This document shows positions 1 to 7,948 of a stretch of 64,000 bases of DNA, piece after piece. The stretch is from Faecalibacillus faecis (lineage in GTDB: Bacteria > Bacillota_I > Bacilli_A > Erysipelotrichales > Coprobacillaceae): NCBI RefSeq assembly GCF_003024675.1, contig NZ_PYLP01000005.1, positions 1 to 64,000 of the forward strand, given 5' to 3'. Within the stretch, counting starts at the first letter, position 1. Every line of letters begins with the position of its first letter. The position numbers and the translations under genes are program-made. The notes below the pieces were generated by a model. It saw nothing but the letters and a program-made list of their open reading frames with translations, had not been told where the DNA came from and made no database searches.

Positions 1-296
1 TCTGGCATAGTAATAATGATCTTTAGATTCAATGATGTCGCTACCGCTGAAAGTCCAATCCCTGTATTTCCACTTGTTGGTTCAATCAATGTTGTATTTT
101 CATTGATCAATCCTTTTTCCATAGCATCTAGGATCATTTCTTTTGCAATTCTGTCTTTTACAGATCCTGCAGGATTGAAGTATTCTAGTTTTGCGAGTAC
201 ATCTGCTTCTAATCCTTCTTTTTTAATTAAGTTATTTAATCTGACTAATGGTGTTTGACCTACAAGATCTAAAAAACCGTTTTTAATTTCGCTCAT
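1..296 (-). CDS. cysK: Cysteine synthase (O-acetylserine sulfhydrylase), 5' part only
   Basis: The reverse strand from the ATG at 296 to the window edge encodes about 98 N-terminal residues (MSEIKNGFLDLVGQTPLVRL...). The family converts O-acetylserine and sulfide to cysteine using PLP. Visible landmarks are the segment FNPAGSVKDRIA, which holds the PLP-binding lysine, and PTSGNTGIGL, the loop that binds the substrate carboxylate and cofactor phosphate. The start is supported by AAGGGG upstream. It is divergent from the serine acetyltransferase that makes its substrate, with 165 bp between starts. The rest of the gene lies outside the window. The related cystathionine beta-synthase family cannot be fully excluded from the fragment, but the context favours cysK. 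Confidence 0.93.
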   Translation of the reverse strand, partial: MSEIKNGFLDLVGQTPLVRLNNLIKKEGLEADVLAKLEYFNPAGSVKDRIAKEMILDAMEKGLINENTTLIEPTSGNTGIGLSAVATSLNLKIIITMP

Positions 297-336
297 ATTC
301 ACTACCCCTTTATTCCTATGGATTTAGTATGATTTA

Positions 337-380
337 ACTATAAACTAATTCATTTTGCTTGTCAATAAAAATTGTATACA
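337..380 (-). promoter_or_regulatory. cysK promoter with upstream TTGTATACAA-like palindrome
   Basis: On the reverse strand TTGACA (360-365) and TATAGT (337-342) are separated by exactly 17 bp, giving a near-consensus sigma-A promoter for cysK. Just upstream of the -35 lies TGTATACAAT (371-380), an imperfect copy of the TTGTATACAA palindrome found at serC and the oppA promoters. A role as operator is inference. The divergent epsC has a TATAAT at 433-438 but no clear -35. Confidence 0.7.
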
Positions 381-461
381 TTTTTCATAAATTATTATCC
401 TTAAATTTGAACATAATCTCATTTTTTGATACTATAATGGTAATAAATTGGGAGGTTTATA

Positions 462-1367
462 ATGAAATTAGATACTGTTATAGATGATATTGTTGAAAGT
501 TATCAAACACATAATGAAATATCTAAAGTAGATGCTATCAGACAACCAGATAAGGCGGTTATTATAGATTTATTAGAACGTTTACAAGATATTATTTTCC
601 CTGGTTTTTTTGGCAGAAAAGGTTTAAAGAGTGATTATGTTAAATATTATTTGGGAGATCAAATCCAAATTATTTATAATGATTTGAAAAATCAAATTTT
701 ACTCGCTTTTGATTATTGTGAAAACTGCAAAGACTCTTGTAAGGAAGAAGAAGCACGTGATAAAACACTTACCTTCTTAAAAACTATTCCACAAATTAGA
801 GAATATCTTGCAACCGATGCTCAAGCAACGTTCGATGGTGATCCAGCAGCGATTTCAATTTCTGAAATTGTTTTATCTTATCCTGGATATTATGCAATTA
901 TGGTCAATCGTATTGCTCATGAGCTTTATAAATTGAATATTCCTCTAATACCACGTATTATGACTGAACATGCGCATAGTTTAACAGGAATTGATATTCA
1001 CCCAGGAGCAACTCTTGGGAAATATTTGATGATTGATCATGGAACTGGAATTGTTATCGGTGAAACAACAGTAATTGGTGAACATGTTCAAATCTATCAA
1101 GGGGTTACGTTAGGTGCACTTTCTACTCATGGAGGACAAAGTTTAAAAAATGTAAAAAGACACCCTACCATTGAAGATAATGTAACCATTTATTCAAATG
1201 CAAGTGTTTTAGGTGGCGATACCGTTGTTGGTGAAGGTTCTATTATTGGCGGAAATACTTTTATCATTAAATCTGTTCCTAGTGGAACCATCGTTAATAA
1301 TAAAGCAGTTATGAGATTTAAGTACTCAGATACAGCTGAGGATTTTAATCAAAATGAATTTAAATAG
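462..1367 (+). CDS. epsC: Serine O-acetyltransferase, EpsC type
   Basis: This 301-residue protein acetylates L-serine to O-acetylserine, the first committed step of cysteine synthesis, and feeds the divergent cysK. Residues 1-130 form the helical N-terminal region; residues 135-290 are a left-handed beta-helix of hexapeptide repeats. The family catalytic segment is visible: EHAHSLTGIDIHPGA (around 169-183) followed by IDHGTGIVIGET (191-202), with the expected Asp/His pair. The length and the cysteine-containing N-terminal part match the EpsC-like branch rather than short CysE. The C terminus ends NEFK, without the terminal Ile that inserts into CysK in classical cysteine synthase complexes, so complex formation is uncertain. 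Start chosen from GGGAGG at 450-455. Confidence 0.93.
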   Translation: MKLDTVIDDIVESYQTHNEISKVDAIRQPDKAVIIDLLERLQDIIFPGFFGRKGLKSDYVKYYLGDQIQIIYNDLKNQILLAFDYCENCKDSCKEEEARDKTLTFLKTIPQIREYLATDAQATFDGDPAAISISEIVLSYPGYYAIMVNRIAHELYKLNIPLIPRIMTEHAHSLTGIDIHPGATLGKYLMIDHGTGIVIGETTVIGEHVQIYQGVTLGALSTHGGQSLKNVKRHPTIEDNVTIYSNASVLGGDTVVGEGSIIGGNTFIIKSVPSGTIVNNKAVMRFKYSDTAEDFNQNEFK

Positions 1368-1371
1368 AAAA

Positions 1372-1413
1372 AAGTTGTTGCAAATGAAAATCATCTGTAA
1401 CAACTTCTTTTTT
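1372..1413 (+). terminator. Intrinsic terminator after epsC
   Basis: Stem arms 1372-1382 and 1396-1406 (AAGTTGTTGCA / TGTAACAACTT, one wobble pair) are followed by a T run (1408-1413). The A run on the other side may let it also serve the Rpn gene ending at 1412. Confidence 0.8.
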
Positions 1414-2594
1414 AATTAATAATTCTTAAAACATCTTCTTCACTTGTTACATTAAATATATTTAATGTAAGTTCATTTAGTTTTTCTAGCGATGTATTTG
1501 TAAGTTGTTTTTCTAAAGGTCTTGATAAGGTCCCTAGTTTTACTTTAAGTAGGTCTTTTAAAGTGTCTGATTTTCCTTTTTCAATTCCAGAACGTTCACC
1601 TTTTTCAAATCCAATTGTTTCTCCTTTTTCCATTCCTTGATTTTCAAATCTTTGAAATAATCTGTCCATTGCTTCGCACATGTTGATTTCATCTCCTTCT
1701 GGTAAGTCTTCTCTTTTAATTTTCGTACGTGTAAATATTGCCGCCATCATGAAGCTTTCTGTTTCGATTTTACGATTTTCACTTAATTCATCATAATTTC
1801 CTGCAAACATACTTTGACTGATTTCTACAACTTCTTTTAATCGTTGATTGGTAAGTTTTCTTGCATCCATTGTTTTAAGTTCGACAACAGGTAACCTCCA
1901 ATCATTGATATAAGGTTCCATCTCTGGTGGAATATTTTTCAATGTTTCTTTCAATGTTTCTGGTGATTTCCATTCTTTATCTCCCGTATAGAACACAAAG
2001 CTTCCTACTGGATAGACTTCTTGTTTGCTTTCAACCTGATTGATATAAATCGTTGCATCATAGTTGAGTATACGAAAGATCATTTTTTCATCAAAAGTAC
2101 TTTGATGTTCAACTCCAATAATCACATATTCTCCATGAATACTTGCCTTTCTTACCACATCTCGATATCTTTTGATCTCTGTTGGCTTGTCGACCTTTCC
2201 TATCAGGGTCGACAGATCATTTTCTCTTGAAACAAGTTCTTCAGGTTGAATGACCTGTCTTCCTTGAAAAAAAGCATAATTACAAAGATCCGCAAAGCAT
2301 CCTTTATCTCTGAGTAGTTTTTTACAGGTACTGTCACTAGGATTTCTTTCTTTAATGCACATCATCTTTCCTCCTTATATAATTTTTTTATATTAAGGTT
2401 TCATACATCGCTTTTTGTTTGTATTGTTTATCATATTTATAAGGAGTTTTTCTGATGTTATTGTACCATGTTATCAAAGATAATTTGTCTCAAATTTGTG
2501 TCAAATTTGTGCGTTTTCTGACCATGGCGACTTAACTTTTATCTATCATTATTTTAGCTTTCCTTTTTTTCTTCTTCAATGGACGTTTAGTCCA
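1410..2594. repeat. Dispersed Rpn-family unit, copy 1
   Basis: A unit of about 1.18 kb is nearly identical to 31670-32806. Similarity begins at the end of the Rpn coding region (TTAATTAATAATT...) and continues through the gene and about 230 bp of its upstream region to a small palindrome TGGACGTTTAGTCCA (2580-2594). This copy has an 11-bp tandem duplication, TCAAATTTGTG twice at 2490-2511, that copy 2 lacks. The boundaries fall next to transcription terminators on both sides. No terminal inverted repeats or target duplication are obvious by eye. Confidence 0.85.
1412..2362 (-). CDS. Rpn family recombination-promoting nuclease / putative transposase
   Basis: This PD-(D/E)XK nuclease-fold protein has 316 residues from the ATG at 2362; an ATG one codon upstream is closer to the AGGAGG site. 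Known Rpn proteins are DNA endonucleases that stimulate RecA-independent recombination. The core is seen as an acidic residue followed by EYVIIGVEHQST (around 100), fitting the E-x-Q form of the active site, then the helix MIFRILNYDATIY. The tail contains EKG-rich repeats (GMEKGETIGFEKGERSGIEKGK) typical of the family, followed by a leucine-rich C-terminal helix. A 305-residue near-identical paralog lies at 31670-32584 and differs mainly in the number of EKG repeats. Function in this host is unknown; it is not a classical DDE transposase. Confidence 0.85.
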   Translation of the reverse strand: MCIKERNPSDSTCKKLLRDKGCFADLCNYAFFQGRQVIQPEELVSRENDLSTLIGKVDKPTEIKRYRDVVRKASIHGEYVIIGVEHQSTFDEKMIFRILNYDATIYINQVESKQEVYPVGSFVFYTGDKEWKSPETLKETLKNIPPEMEPYINDWRLPVVELKTMDARKLTNQRLKEVVEISQSMFAGNYDELSENRKIETESFMMAAIFTRTKIKREDLPEGDEINMCEAMDRLFQRFENQGMEKGETIGFEKGERSGIEKGKSDTLKDLLKVKLGTLSRPLEKQLTNTSLEKLNELTLNIFNVTSEEDVLRIIN

Positions 2595-2620
2595 AAAAAA
2601 AGAAGTCCATTTAGGACCTC
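2594..2620 (-). terminator. Terminator of the serC-serA operon
   Basis: On the reverse strand GAGGTCC TAAAT GGACTTC (stem arms 2614-2620 and 2602-2608) is followed by eight T. It directly abuts the end of Rpn unit copy 1. Confidence 0.8.
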
Positions 2621-2639
2621 TTTAAATCACATATGAGTT

Positions 2640-3800
2640 CTATTTAATAACTCTTACATTAATAATTCCTTCAGCGGCTTCAATACGTTCAATGATATCC
2701 TGGCGTACATCATCATTTGTATCAATAAGTGTATAAGCATAATCTCCACGAGAACGGTTAACCATATTTTCTATGTTTAAATTGTGATCCGCGAACAGTT
2801 TAGAAATACGTGCCAAAATATTTGGCATATTTTTATTGGTAATACATAGTCTTACTTTTGATTCTCTTGGTTGATTAACAGCTGGGAAGTTCACTGAATT
2901 TTTAATATTTCCATTTTCTAAGAAATCTTTTAATTCTTGAACTGCCATTCTTGCACAGTTATCTTCACTTTCAGGAGTAGACGCTCCTAAATGTGGTAAT
3001 ACAATAATATTATCTTTTCCAATAAATTCTTGAGCAGCAAAATCTGTAATATATTTACTTAATTTTCCTGTTTCAACCGCTTCTAATAGATCCTCGTTTA
3101 CAACTAAGTCCCCTCTTGCAAAGTTTAATAAACGTGCTCCATCTTTCATTAGTGCAAATTTTTCTTTATTTAACATACCCTTTGTATCTTTTGTACTTGG
3201 TACATGAACCGTAATATAATCACATGTTTTAAAGATTTCATCCATATCTTTTGCTTTACGCACATGTTTTGATAAAGCCCATGCTGAATTAACAGACATG
3301 AATGGATCATAGCCATAAACTTCCATACCAAGTTTATTTGCAGCATTTGCGACTAAAACTCCAATAGCTCCTAAACCGATAACCCCTAGTTTTTTTCCTT
3401 CAATTTCAGGACCTACAAAGTTTGATTTTCCTTTTTCTGCTGTTTTTCCAATATTTTCATCATCCTTTAAAGTATTGACCCATTCAATACTTTCAACAAT
3501 CTTACGGCTCGATAAAAATAAAGCACATAAGACTAGTTCTTTTACGGCATTGGCATTTGCACCTGGTGTATTAAAAACAACAATTCCTTTTTCTGAACAT
3601 TTTTCAACAGGAATATTATTGACCCCCGCACCAGCTCTCGCAATTGCTTTTACATTGTTTGTAAATTCATATTCATGTAAAGATGCACTTCTAAGTAAAA
3701 TGGCATCTTCATTTTCTAACGTTTCCCCATATTCATAATCTTCATTAAAATAATCTAATCCTTCAGAAGATATCTTATTCATTAATTTTACTTTATACAT
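2640..3800 (-). CDS. serA: D-3-phosphoglycerate dehydrogenase
   Basis: This enzyme catalyses the first step of serine synthesis, oxidising 3-phosphoglycerate to 3-phosphohydroxypyruvate with NAD. From the ATG at 3800 it has 386 residues, the short single-ACT type. The Rossmann motif GLGAIG sits near residue 150, the catalytic Arg region near 235 (NFARGDLVV) and the catalytic His in PHLGAST near 280. An ACT domain (KVRLCITNKNMPNILARIS...) occupies the last 75 residues and may bind serine for feedback inhibition. An upstream in-frame ATG exists (3830), but AAGGGGA stands just before 3800, 10 bp after the serC stop, so 3800 is preferred. It forms a two-gene operon with serC. Confidence 0.93.
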   Translation of the reverse strand: MYKVKLMNKISSEGLDYFNEDYEYGETLENEDAILLRSASLHEYEFTNNVKAIARAGAGVNNIPVEKCSEKGIVVFNTPGANANAVKELVLCALFLSSRKIVESIEWVNTLKDDENIGKTAEKGKSNFVGPEIEGKKLGVIGLGAIGVLVANAANKLGMEVYGYDPFMSVNSAWALSKHVRKAKDMDEIFKTCDYITVHVPSTKDTKGMLNKEKFALMKDGARLLNFARGDLVVNEDLLEAVETGKLSKYITDFAAQEFIGKDNIIVLPHLGASTPESEDNCARMAVQELKDFLENGNIKNSVNFPAVNQPRESKVRLCITNKNMPNILARISKLFADHNLNIENMVNRSRGDYAYTLIDTNDDVRQDIIERIEAAEGIINVRVIK

Positions 3801-3810
3801 AGTTGTCCCC

Positions 3811-4896
3811 TTACTGATTGTTTTGTTCAAATTCTTTCATAAATGCGACAAGTTTTTCAACACCTTCATAAGGCATTGCATTGTAAATAGAAGCACGAAT
3901 TCCCCCTACAGAACGATGACCTTTTAAATTCGTCATACCTGCTTCAATACTTTCTTTTACAAACTTCGCATCTAAATCTTTATTTGGTGTCGTAAAAGTC
4001 ACATTCATAAGTGATCTATTTTCTTTATCACTATGTGCTTTATAGAAAGTCGATTGATCTAAATAGTCATAAACTAATTTAGCTTTCTTTTCATTTCTTT
4101 CTTTCATGACTTCTAAACCACCTAAAGAATCAATCCATTCAAGAACAAGTCCTAAAACATAAATAGCATAAGCTGGTGGTGTGTTATACATTGAATCATT
4201 TTTAATCATCAATTTATAGTCTAATAAAACAGGTGTTGTTTCAGCTACATCTTGAAGTAAATCTTCACGAATAATCGCTACCCCTAATCCAGCGATTCCC
4301 ATATTCTTTTGAGCACCAGCATAAATCATCCCATATTTACTTACATCTACTGGTTTAGATAAAATATTTGATGACATATCCGCAATAATTGGTGCACCAT
4401 ATGTTTCAGGAACATATTTCCATTCTGTTCCATAAATTGTGTTATTGGCGCAGATGTGTAAATAAGATGCATCTTTCGATAAATCTAATTCATCTTGTGT
4501 TGGAATGTGTTTAAAATCATTGCTACTACCATCATAAACAATATGAATATCCCCATATTTTTTTGCTTCTGCAGCTGCTTTTTTACTAAAAGCACCTGTA
4601 ATTGCATAATCAGCTTTCCCATTCTTTAAAAGATTTAAAGGAACCATTGAAAATTGTTGAGTTGCTCCCCCTTGAATGAAAACAATTTTATAATTGTCAG
4701 GAACATTCATCACTTTCTTTAATAATCCTTTTGTTTTTTCAAAGATATCTAAGTAGGAAGAGGATCTATGACTCATCTCCATTACAGACATACCACTGTT
4801 TTCATAATTCAACATTTGTTTTGCTGCTTTTTCAAGTACAGCAACAGGCAACATTGAAGGACCTGCTGAGAAATTGTAAACTCTTTTTTCGGTCAT
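3811..4896 (-). CDS. serC: Phosphoserine aminotransferase
   Basis: A 361-residue class V aminotransferase that converts 3-phosphohydroxypyruvate and glutamate to phosphoserine, the step after SerA. The N terminus YNFSAGPSMLP is the family signature. The PLP-binding lysine is in YAGAQKNMGIAG (about residue 197), and ADMSSN (about 173) provides the Asp contacting the pyridine nitrogen. The start has GGAAGG upstream. serC is first in the serC-serA operon. No phosphoserine phosphatase gene is seen in the window, so serB must lie elsewhere. Confidence 0.95.
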   Translation of the reverse strand: MTEKRVYNFSAGPSMLPVAVLEKAAKQMLNYENSGMSVMEMSHRSSSYLDIFEKTKGLLKKVMNVPDNYKIVFIQGGATQQFSMVPLNLLKNGKADYAITGAFSKKAAAEAKKYGDIHIVYDGSSNDFKHIPTQDELDLSKDASYLHICANNTIYGTEWKYVPETYGAPIIADMSSNILSKPVDVSKYGMIYAGAQKNMGIAGLGVAIIREDLLQDVAETTPVLLDYKLMIKNDSMYNTPPAYAIYVLGLVLEWIDSLGGLEVMKERNEKKAKLVYDYLDQSTFYKAHSDKENRSLMNVTFTTPNKDLDAKFVKESIEAGMTNLKGHRSVGGIRASIYNAMPYEGVEKLVAFMKEFEQNNQ

Positions 4897-4931
4897 ATAT
4901 AAAACCTTCCTTTCTTATTTGTATTGCTAAC

Positions 4932-4960
4932 ATTATATTGTATACAATCTTGTTTGTCTA
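4932..4960 (-). promoter_or_regulatory. serC promoter with palindromic operator in the spacer
   Basis: TAGACA (4955-4960) and TATAAT (4932-4937), 17 bp apart, form a good promoter on the reverse strand. The spacer contains the perfect 12-bp palindrome ATTGTATACAAT (4937-4948). A protein bound there would block RNA polymerase, so repression is the likely mode. The same core occurs at both intact oppA promoters. Confidence 0.65.
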
Positions 4961-5021
4961 GTGAAACGTGATGCGTTTATACAATTTATAAATAGTTATT
5001 AATTTAATAATTTTTTTATAA

Positions 5022-5046
5022 ACAAAAAGATAGGTTACCCTGTCTT
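5022..5046 (-). terminator. Terminator spanning the stop codon of the membrane protein gene
   Basis: Reverse-strand stem AGACAGG / CCTATCT (one mismatch) with the stop codon in its loop, followed by TTTTTG. The hairpin is built from the last codons of the 5035-5811 gene. Confidence 0.6.
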
Positions 5047-5811
5047 CAATATATGTCCTATCAATAAAAACATACCTACTGTTAAACATATAGTTGCAAT
5101 CAACAAATAAGAACTTGTTTCAATCGAAGTAATAGGAATATTTAGCATCTTAATATAAAAAGTCTTAGATAATTCAATTGATAAAATCATTAAATAATCC
5201 ACCAAACTCTTTACAATAAAAATAACTGTTAAAAATAATGAAAAAGCTTTTTTATTTAAAGCATAAATCTTTATAAACAATACTAAAATAAGAAGAATTA
5301 AAATCATCTTAAAGATTAAAGATTCAACCATTGAATAAATAAAAATAAACGCTTGAGAAAATGATTTCATTTTCTTTTTCATATTATGTGTTAATTTTTT
5401 CCAAAAATGATTCTCTTTAACAATTTTAGAAATATCAGATACTTTTACGTTTGTATCATGATTTTCTTTAATAATTGTATAACATGATTTAGAGAATTGA
5501 TTTATTTTCTTTTGATCTAATTGGATTTTTTCATCATTTATATGACGTATCGTATAATCAAAAGCATAGCAATTAAAATTATAGAGTTCTTTATTCATTC
5601 TTAAATCTATTTGAAGTTGTTGTAATTGTTTAAATTGTATATTTTCATCTTGGTCAATAACCAAATCAACAATTTGATTGATTGTTAAAGCATCAAGATA
5701 ATTATCACCAAGTGTTTTAACACATATTGTTTGAAAAGTGCTTGAAATTGTAAGTAAACACATCAAAACAATGGTAAGTGAACATAATAGTATTGGTCTC
5801 TTTTTTTTCAT
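5035..5811 (-). CDS. Membrane protein of unknown function
   Basis: I do not recognise this 258-residue protein. It begins with a basic stretch and a hydrophobic signal/anchor (ILLCSLTIVLMCLLTISS, about 6-25), followed by a roughly 130-residue, probably extracytoplasmic, polar region rich in Gln, Asn and Lys, and then three hydrophobic segments in the last 110 residues (around 150-180, 190-210 and 230-255). The start at 5811 is preferred over a GTG at 5820, because the AGGTG serving as ribosome site overlaps that GTG. It appears monocistronic, lying between serC and the tag operon. No motif suggests an enzymatic role. Confidence 0.7.
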   Translation of the reverse strand: MKKKRPILLCSLTIVLMCLLTISSTFQTICVKTLGDNYLDALTINQIVDLVIDQDENIQFKQLQQLQIDLRMNKELYNFNCYAFDYTIRHINDEKIQLDQKKINQFSKSCYTIIKENHDTNVKVSDISKIVKENHFWKKLTHNMKKKMKSFSQAFIFIYSMVESLIFKMILILLILVLFIKIYALNKKAFSLFLTVIFIVKSLVDYLMILSIELSKTFYIKMLNIPITSIETSSYLLIATICLTVGMFLLIGHILKTG

Positions 5812-5862
5812 TTTTTTCACCTATTTTTATTATACCTAATAATACAAAAAAAGAAACTGTTC

Positions 5863-6405
5863 TTAAGGATGTAAGAAACAATTTCTTTGATGATGATTAT
5901 AAATACCGATTGCTTCTAAATAAGAATAAATGGTAATACTTCCAACAAATGACATACCTCTTTTCTTTAAATCCTTCGATATTTTATCAGAAAGTGGACT
6001 TGTTGTAGCAAGTTCCTCATCTTCTAAATAGATAATTTTGTGATTTGTATAAGACCAAAGATAGTTAGAAAAAGAGCCAAATTCTTTTTGGATTTCAATA
6101 AAAATTTGTGCGTTTTTGATAGCCGCTTTGATTTTTCTTGAGTTACGAATAATTCTTGAATTATTCATTAACTCATTTACTTTCTTTTCATCATAGTAAG
6201 CAACTTTAAAAACATCAAAGTCATCAAAAGCTTCTTTAAAAGCCTCTCTTTTATGTAAAATCGTAATCCATGAAAGACCAGCTTGAAATGTTTCTAATAA
6301 AAACATTTCATAAAGCTTTTGATCATCATAAACAGGTTTTCCCCACTCATAATCATGATATTCTTGATAAAGAGGATCATCACTGACCCAAGAACATCTA
6401 TCCAT
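5863..6405 (-). CDS. tag: DNA-3-methyladenine glycosylase I
   Basis: A 180-residue base-excision repair enzyme that removes 3-methyladenine from alkylated DNA. The N terminus MDRCSWVSDDPLYQEYHDYEWG carries Cys4 and His17, and the C terminus NHHQRNCFLH carries His and Cys (about 172 and 176); these four make the structural zinc site of the Tag family. FQAGLSWITILHKREAF is the conserved base-recognition region. It overlaps chbG by 8 bp, so the two are probably translated together. The coding end takes part in an imperfect hairpin (about 5844-5886) that probably terminates transcription. Confidence 0.93.
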   Translation of the reverse strand: MDRCSWVSDDPLYQEYHDYEWGKPVYDDQKLYEMFLLETFQAGLSWITILHKREAFKEAFDDFDVFKVAYYDEKKVNELMNNSRIIRNSRKIKAAIKNAQIFIEIQKEFGSFSNYLWSYTNHKIIYLEDEELATTSPLSDKISKDLKKRGMSFVGSITIYSYLEAIGIYNHHQRNCFLHP

Positions 6406-7156
6406 TTTTTACCTTTCTAAAATCCGTTAGTTCAATCTTATTATTCTTTAACCAATCTTTTAACCACTTTGAACATAGAAAATCACATTCCATCGCTCTA
6501 ATGAGGGTAAATGATGAATGTTCTAAAATATATTGATCTAAATAACCAGGATGAAAGACCATAACGGATATATCATGATTTTTGATAAAATCTAAATTAT
6601 TTTCTACATATTCCTTTGGATCATAAAGCATTTTTTCATTGAGTTTTGCCATGGTAATTCCATAAATATTGTTTTCTTTTTCAAATTCTTGATCAAAAAG
6701 AATATTTTCATAAAAGAGTCCATATTTTTTAGCAACATTTTTTAAAGCAGTAAAAAAGTTTTGAGAAATCACTGCATGACATTCAAAATAATCTGGATCT
6801 CTTCCCGTCATTTCTTTAAAGCGTAAATATTGAGCTTCAATTTCTCTTTCAGCTTCTTCGACAACAACAGTGTCTACCTGACGATTTCTTATTTCTCTTG
6901 AACTATAAAATTCACCATTTTCTTGTACTAATGAAGGAATAAGTTTTGGATCTGTAAGAGGTCTTCCTGCACAAATGTTGGTATGTTGTCCTAAAGCAAT
7001 ATCAAAATCTTTAAGAAGTTCATAGCCTGCATACGCCTGTTCCATGTTTGTCATAATTCCAACACTGGTAATGACACCATCTTTAACTGCTTTATAAATT
7101 CCTAAATTGACTGCTTCACTAAAACCTAAATCATCAGCTCTCATGATTAATTTCAT
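6398..7156 (-). CDS. chbG: ChbG/YdjC-family carbohydrate deacetylase
   Basis: A 252-residue member of the YdjC family, whose studied members deacetylate chitooligosaccharides (diacetylchitobiose and its phosphate) in a metal-dependent way. Visible ligands are the Asp pair in MRADDLGFSE (8-9) and the His in GQHTNICAGRPL (about 58), with a second His in YFECHAV (about 126) and HPGYLD near 205. AAGGAG precedes the start. It lies between a SseB-like gene and tag with overlaps on both sides, so the three form an operon without an obvious shared pathway. The exact sugar substrate is not evident. Confidence 0.85.
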   Translation of the reverse strand: MKLIMRADDLGFSEAVNLGIYKAVKDGVITSVGIMTNMEQAYAGYELLKDFDIALGQHTNICAGRPLTDPKLIPSLVQENGEFYSSREIRNRQVDTVVVEEAEREIEAQYLRFKEMTGRDPDYFECHAVISQNFFTALKNVAKKYGLFYENILFDQEFEKENNIYGITMAKLNEKMLYDPKEYVENNLDFIKNHDISVMVFHPGYLDQYILEHSSFTLIRAMECDFLCSKWLKDWLKNNKIELTDFRKVKNG

Positions 7157-7910
7157 ATTTATGTCTCCTTTTTTTATCTTTTAAATAATTTTTTGCTTGA
7201 ACATAAGTTTTCATATTTTTATTTTTTACCTGATCGATATATTGAATAACATCTTTATTTAAAGCAATACTACGTTCTTTATGATACGGATTTATGATGA
7301 TTCCATCTATTTTCTCTTGATTTAAAAACATTCTGGAATAATCATCAAAACTATAAACAGAGCTTTTTTTATTTTGACATTTTTGATCTTTTTCCATTTC
7401 TAAAGTGCTTGTATAAATGGGATAATACTTTTTATCTCCTATTTGATAAATTGATAAATCTTGATAATCAAATACCGATAAAAAATAAGATCGTGTAGCC
7501 AATTGTTCAAATAAGATATCTAAATATTCATAATGTTGATGATTCACTTTTTCTAAAAGAAAATGAAGATAAGGATTAAAAACATCCTCTCTAGAATTCG
7601 CTAAATGATTATTTTTATTTGTGAAAATATAACCCTCATCTATGATTCCTGATAGTTTTTGATCAACAAGAAGTGCATAGAAATTATTTTGTGGATCAAC
7701 TTCTATCCATTGGTTCACTTCTATTCTTTCTTCAAAGCCATAGGGACCTATTAAATACATCGATTCTTGTTCTTGTATTTTTCCATCAACTGTTCCTAAA
7801 ACAAAGAGTTCTCCTTGTTTATGAGGATAAATTTGTTCAACGCAAAAAGAAAAGAACATTTCCTTTTCTTCATGATTTTCAATTTTATGTTCTCTATGAA
7901 ATAATTTCAT
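7134..7910 (-). CDS. SseB-like domain protein
   Basis: About 258 residues from the ATG at 7910, chosen because GGGTGAT lies 5 bp upstream of it. Residues about 145-225 (YFLSVFDYQDLSIYQIGDKK... DGIIINPYHKERSIALNKDVI) resemble the SseB N-terminal domain: a substrate-value segment, then the conserved D-G-I-[IV]-I-N-P and LNK strands. The first 80 residues look like a small beta-barrel (CVEQIYPHKQGELFVLGTVDG), similar to EF-Tu domain-2-like modules found in some SseB relatives. SseB proteins have no agreed biochemical role. The gene overlaps chbG by about 23 bp. Confidence is moderate because the assignment rests on visual pattern. Confidence 0.6.
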   Translation of the reverse strand: MKLFHREHKIENHEEKEMFFSFCVEQIYPHKQGELFVLGTVDGKIQEQESMYLIGPYGFEERIEVNQWIEVDPQNNFYALLVDQKLSGIIDEGYIFTNKNNHLANSREDVFNPYLHFLLEKVNHQHYEYLDILFEQLATRSYFLSVFDYQDLSIYQIGDKKYYPIYTSTLEMEKDQKCQNKKSSVYSFDDYSRMFLNQEKIDGIIINPYHKERSIALNKDVIQYIDQVKNKNMKTYVQAKNYLKDKKRRHKYEINHES

Positions 7911-7948
7911 CTTATCACCCATCTTTATCTTATTCTTTTTATTTGTCT

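Noticed and set aside
297-461. T-box or SAM riboswitch before cysK/epsC
   Set aside because: The leaders are short (about 35 nt for cysK) and no T-box TGGNACC or S-box pattern was found.
2021-2230. Forward ORFs inside both Rpn genes (also 32243-32452)
   Set aside because: They are antisense shadows; their conservation follows from the near identity of the two Rpn copies.
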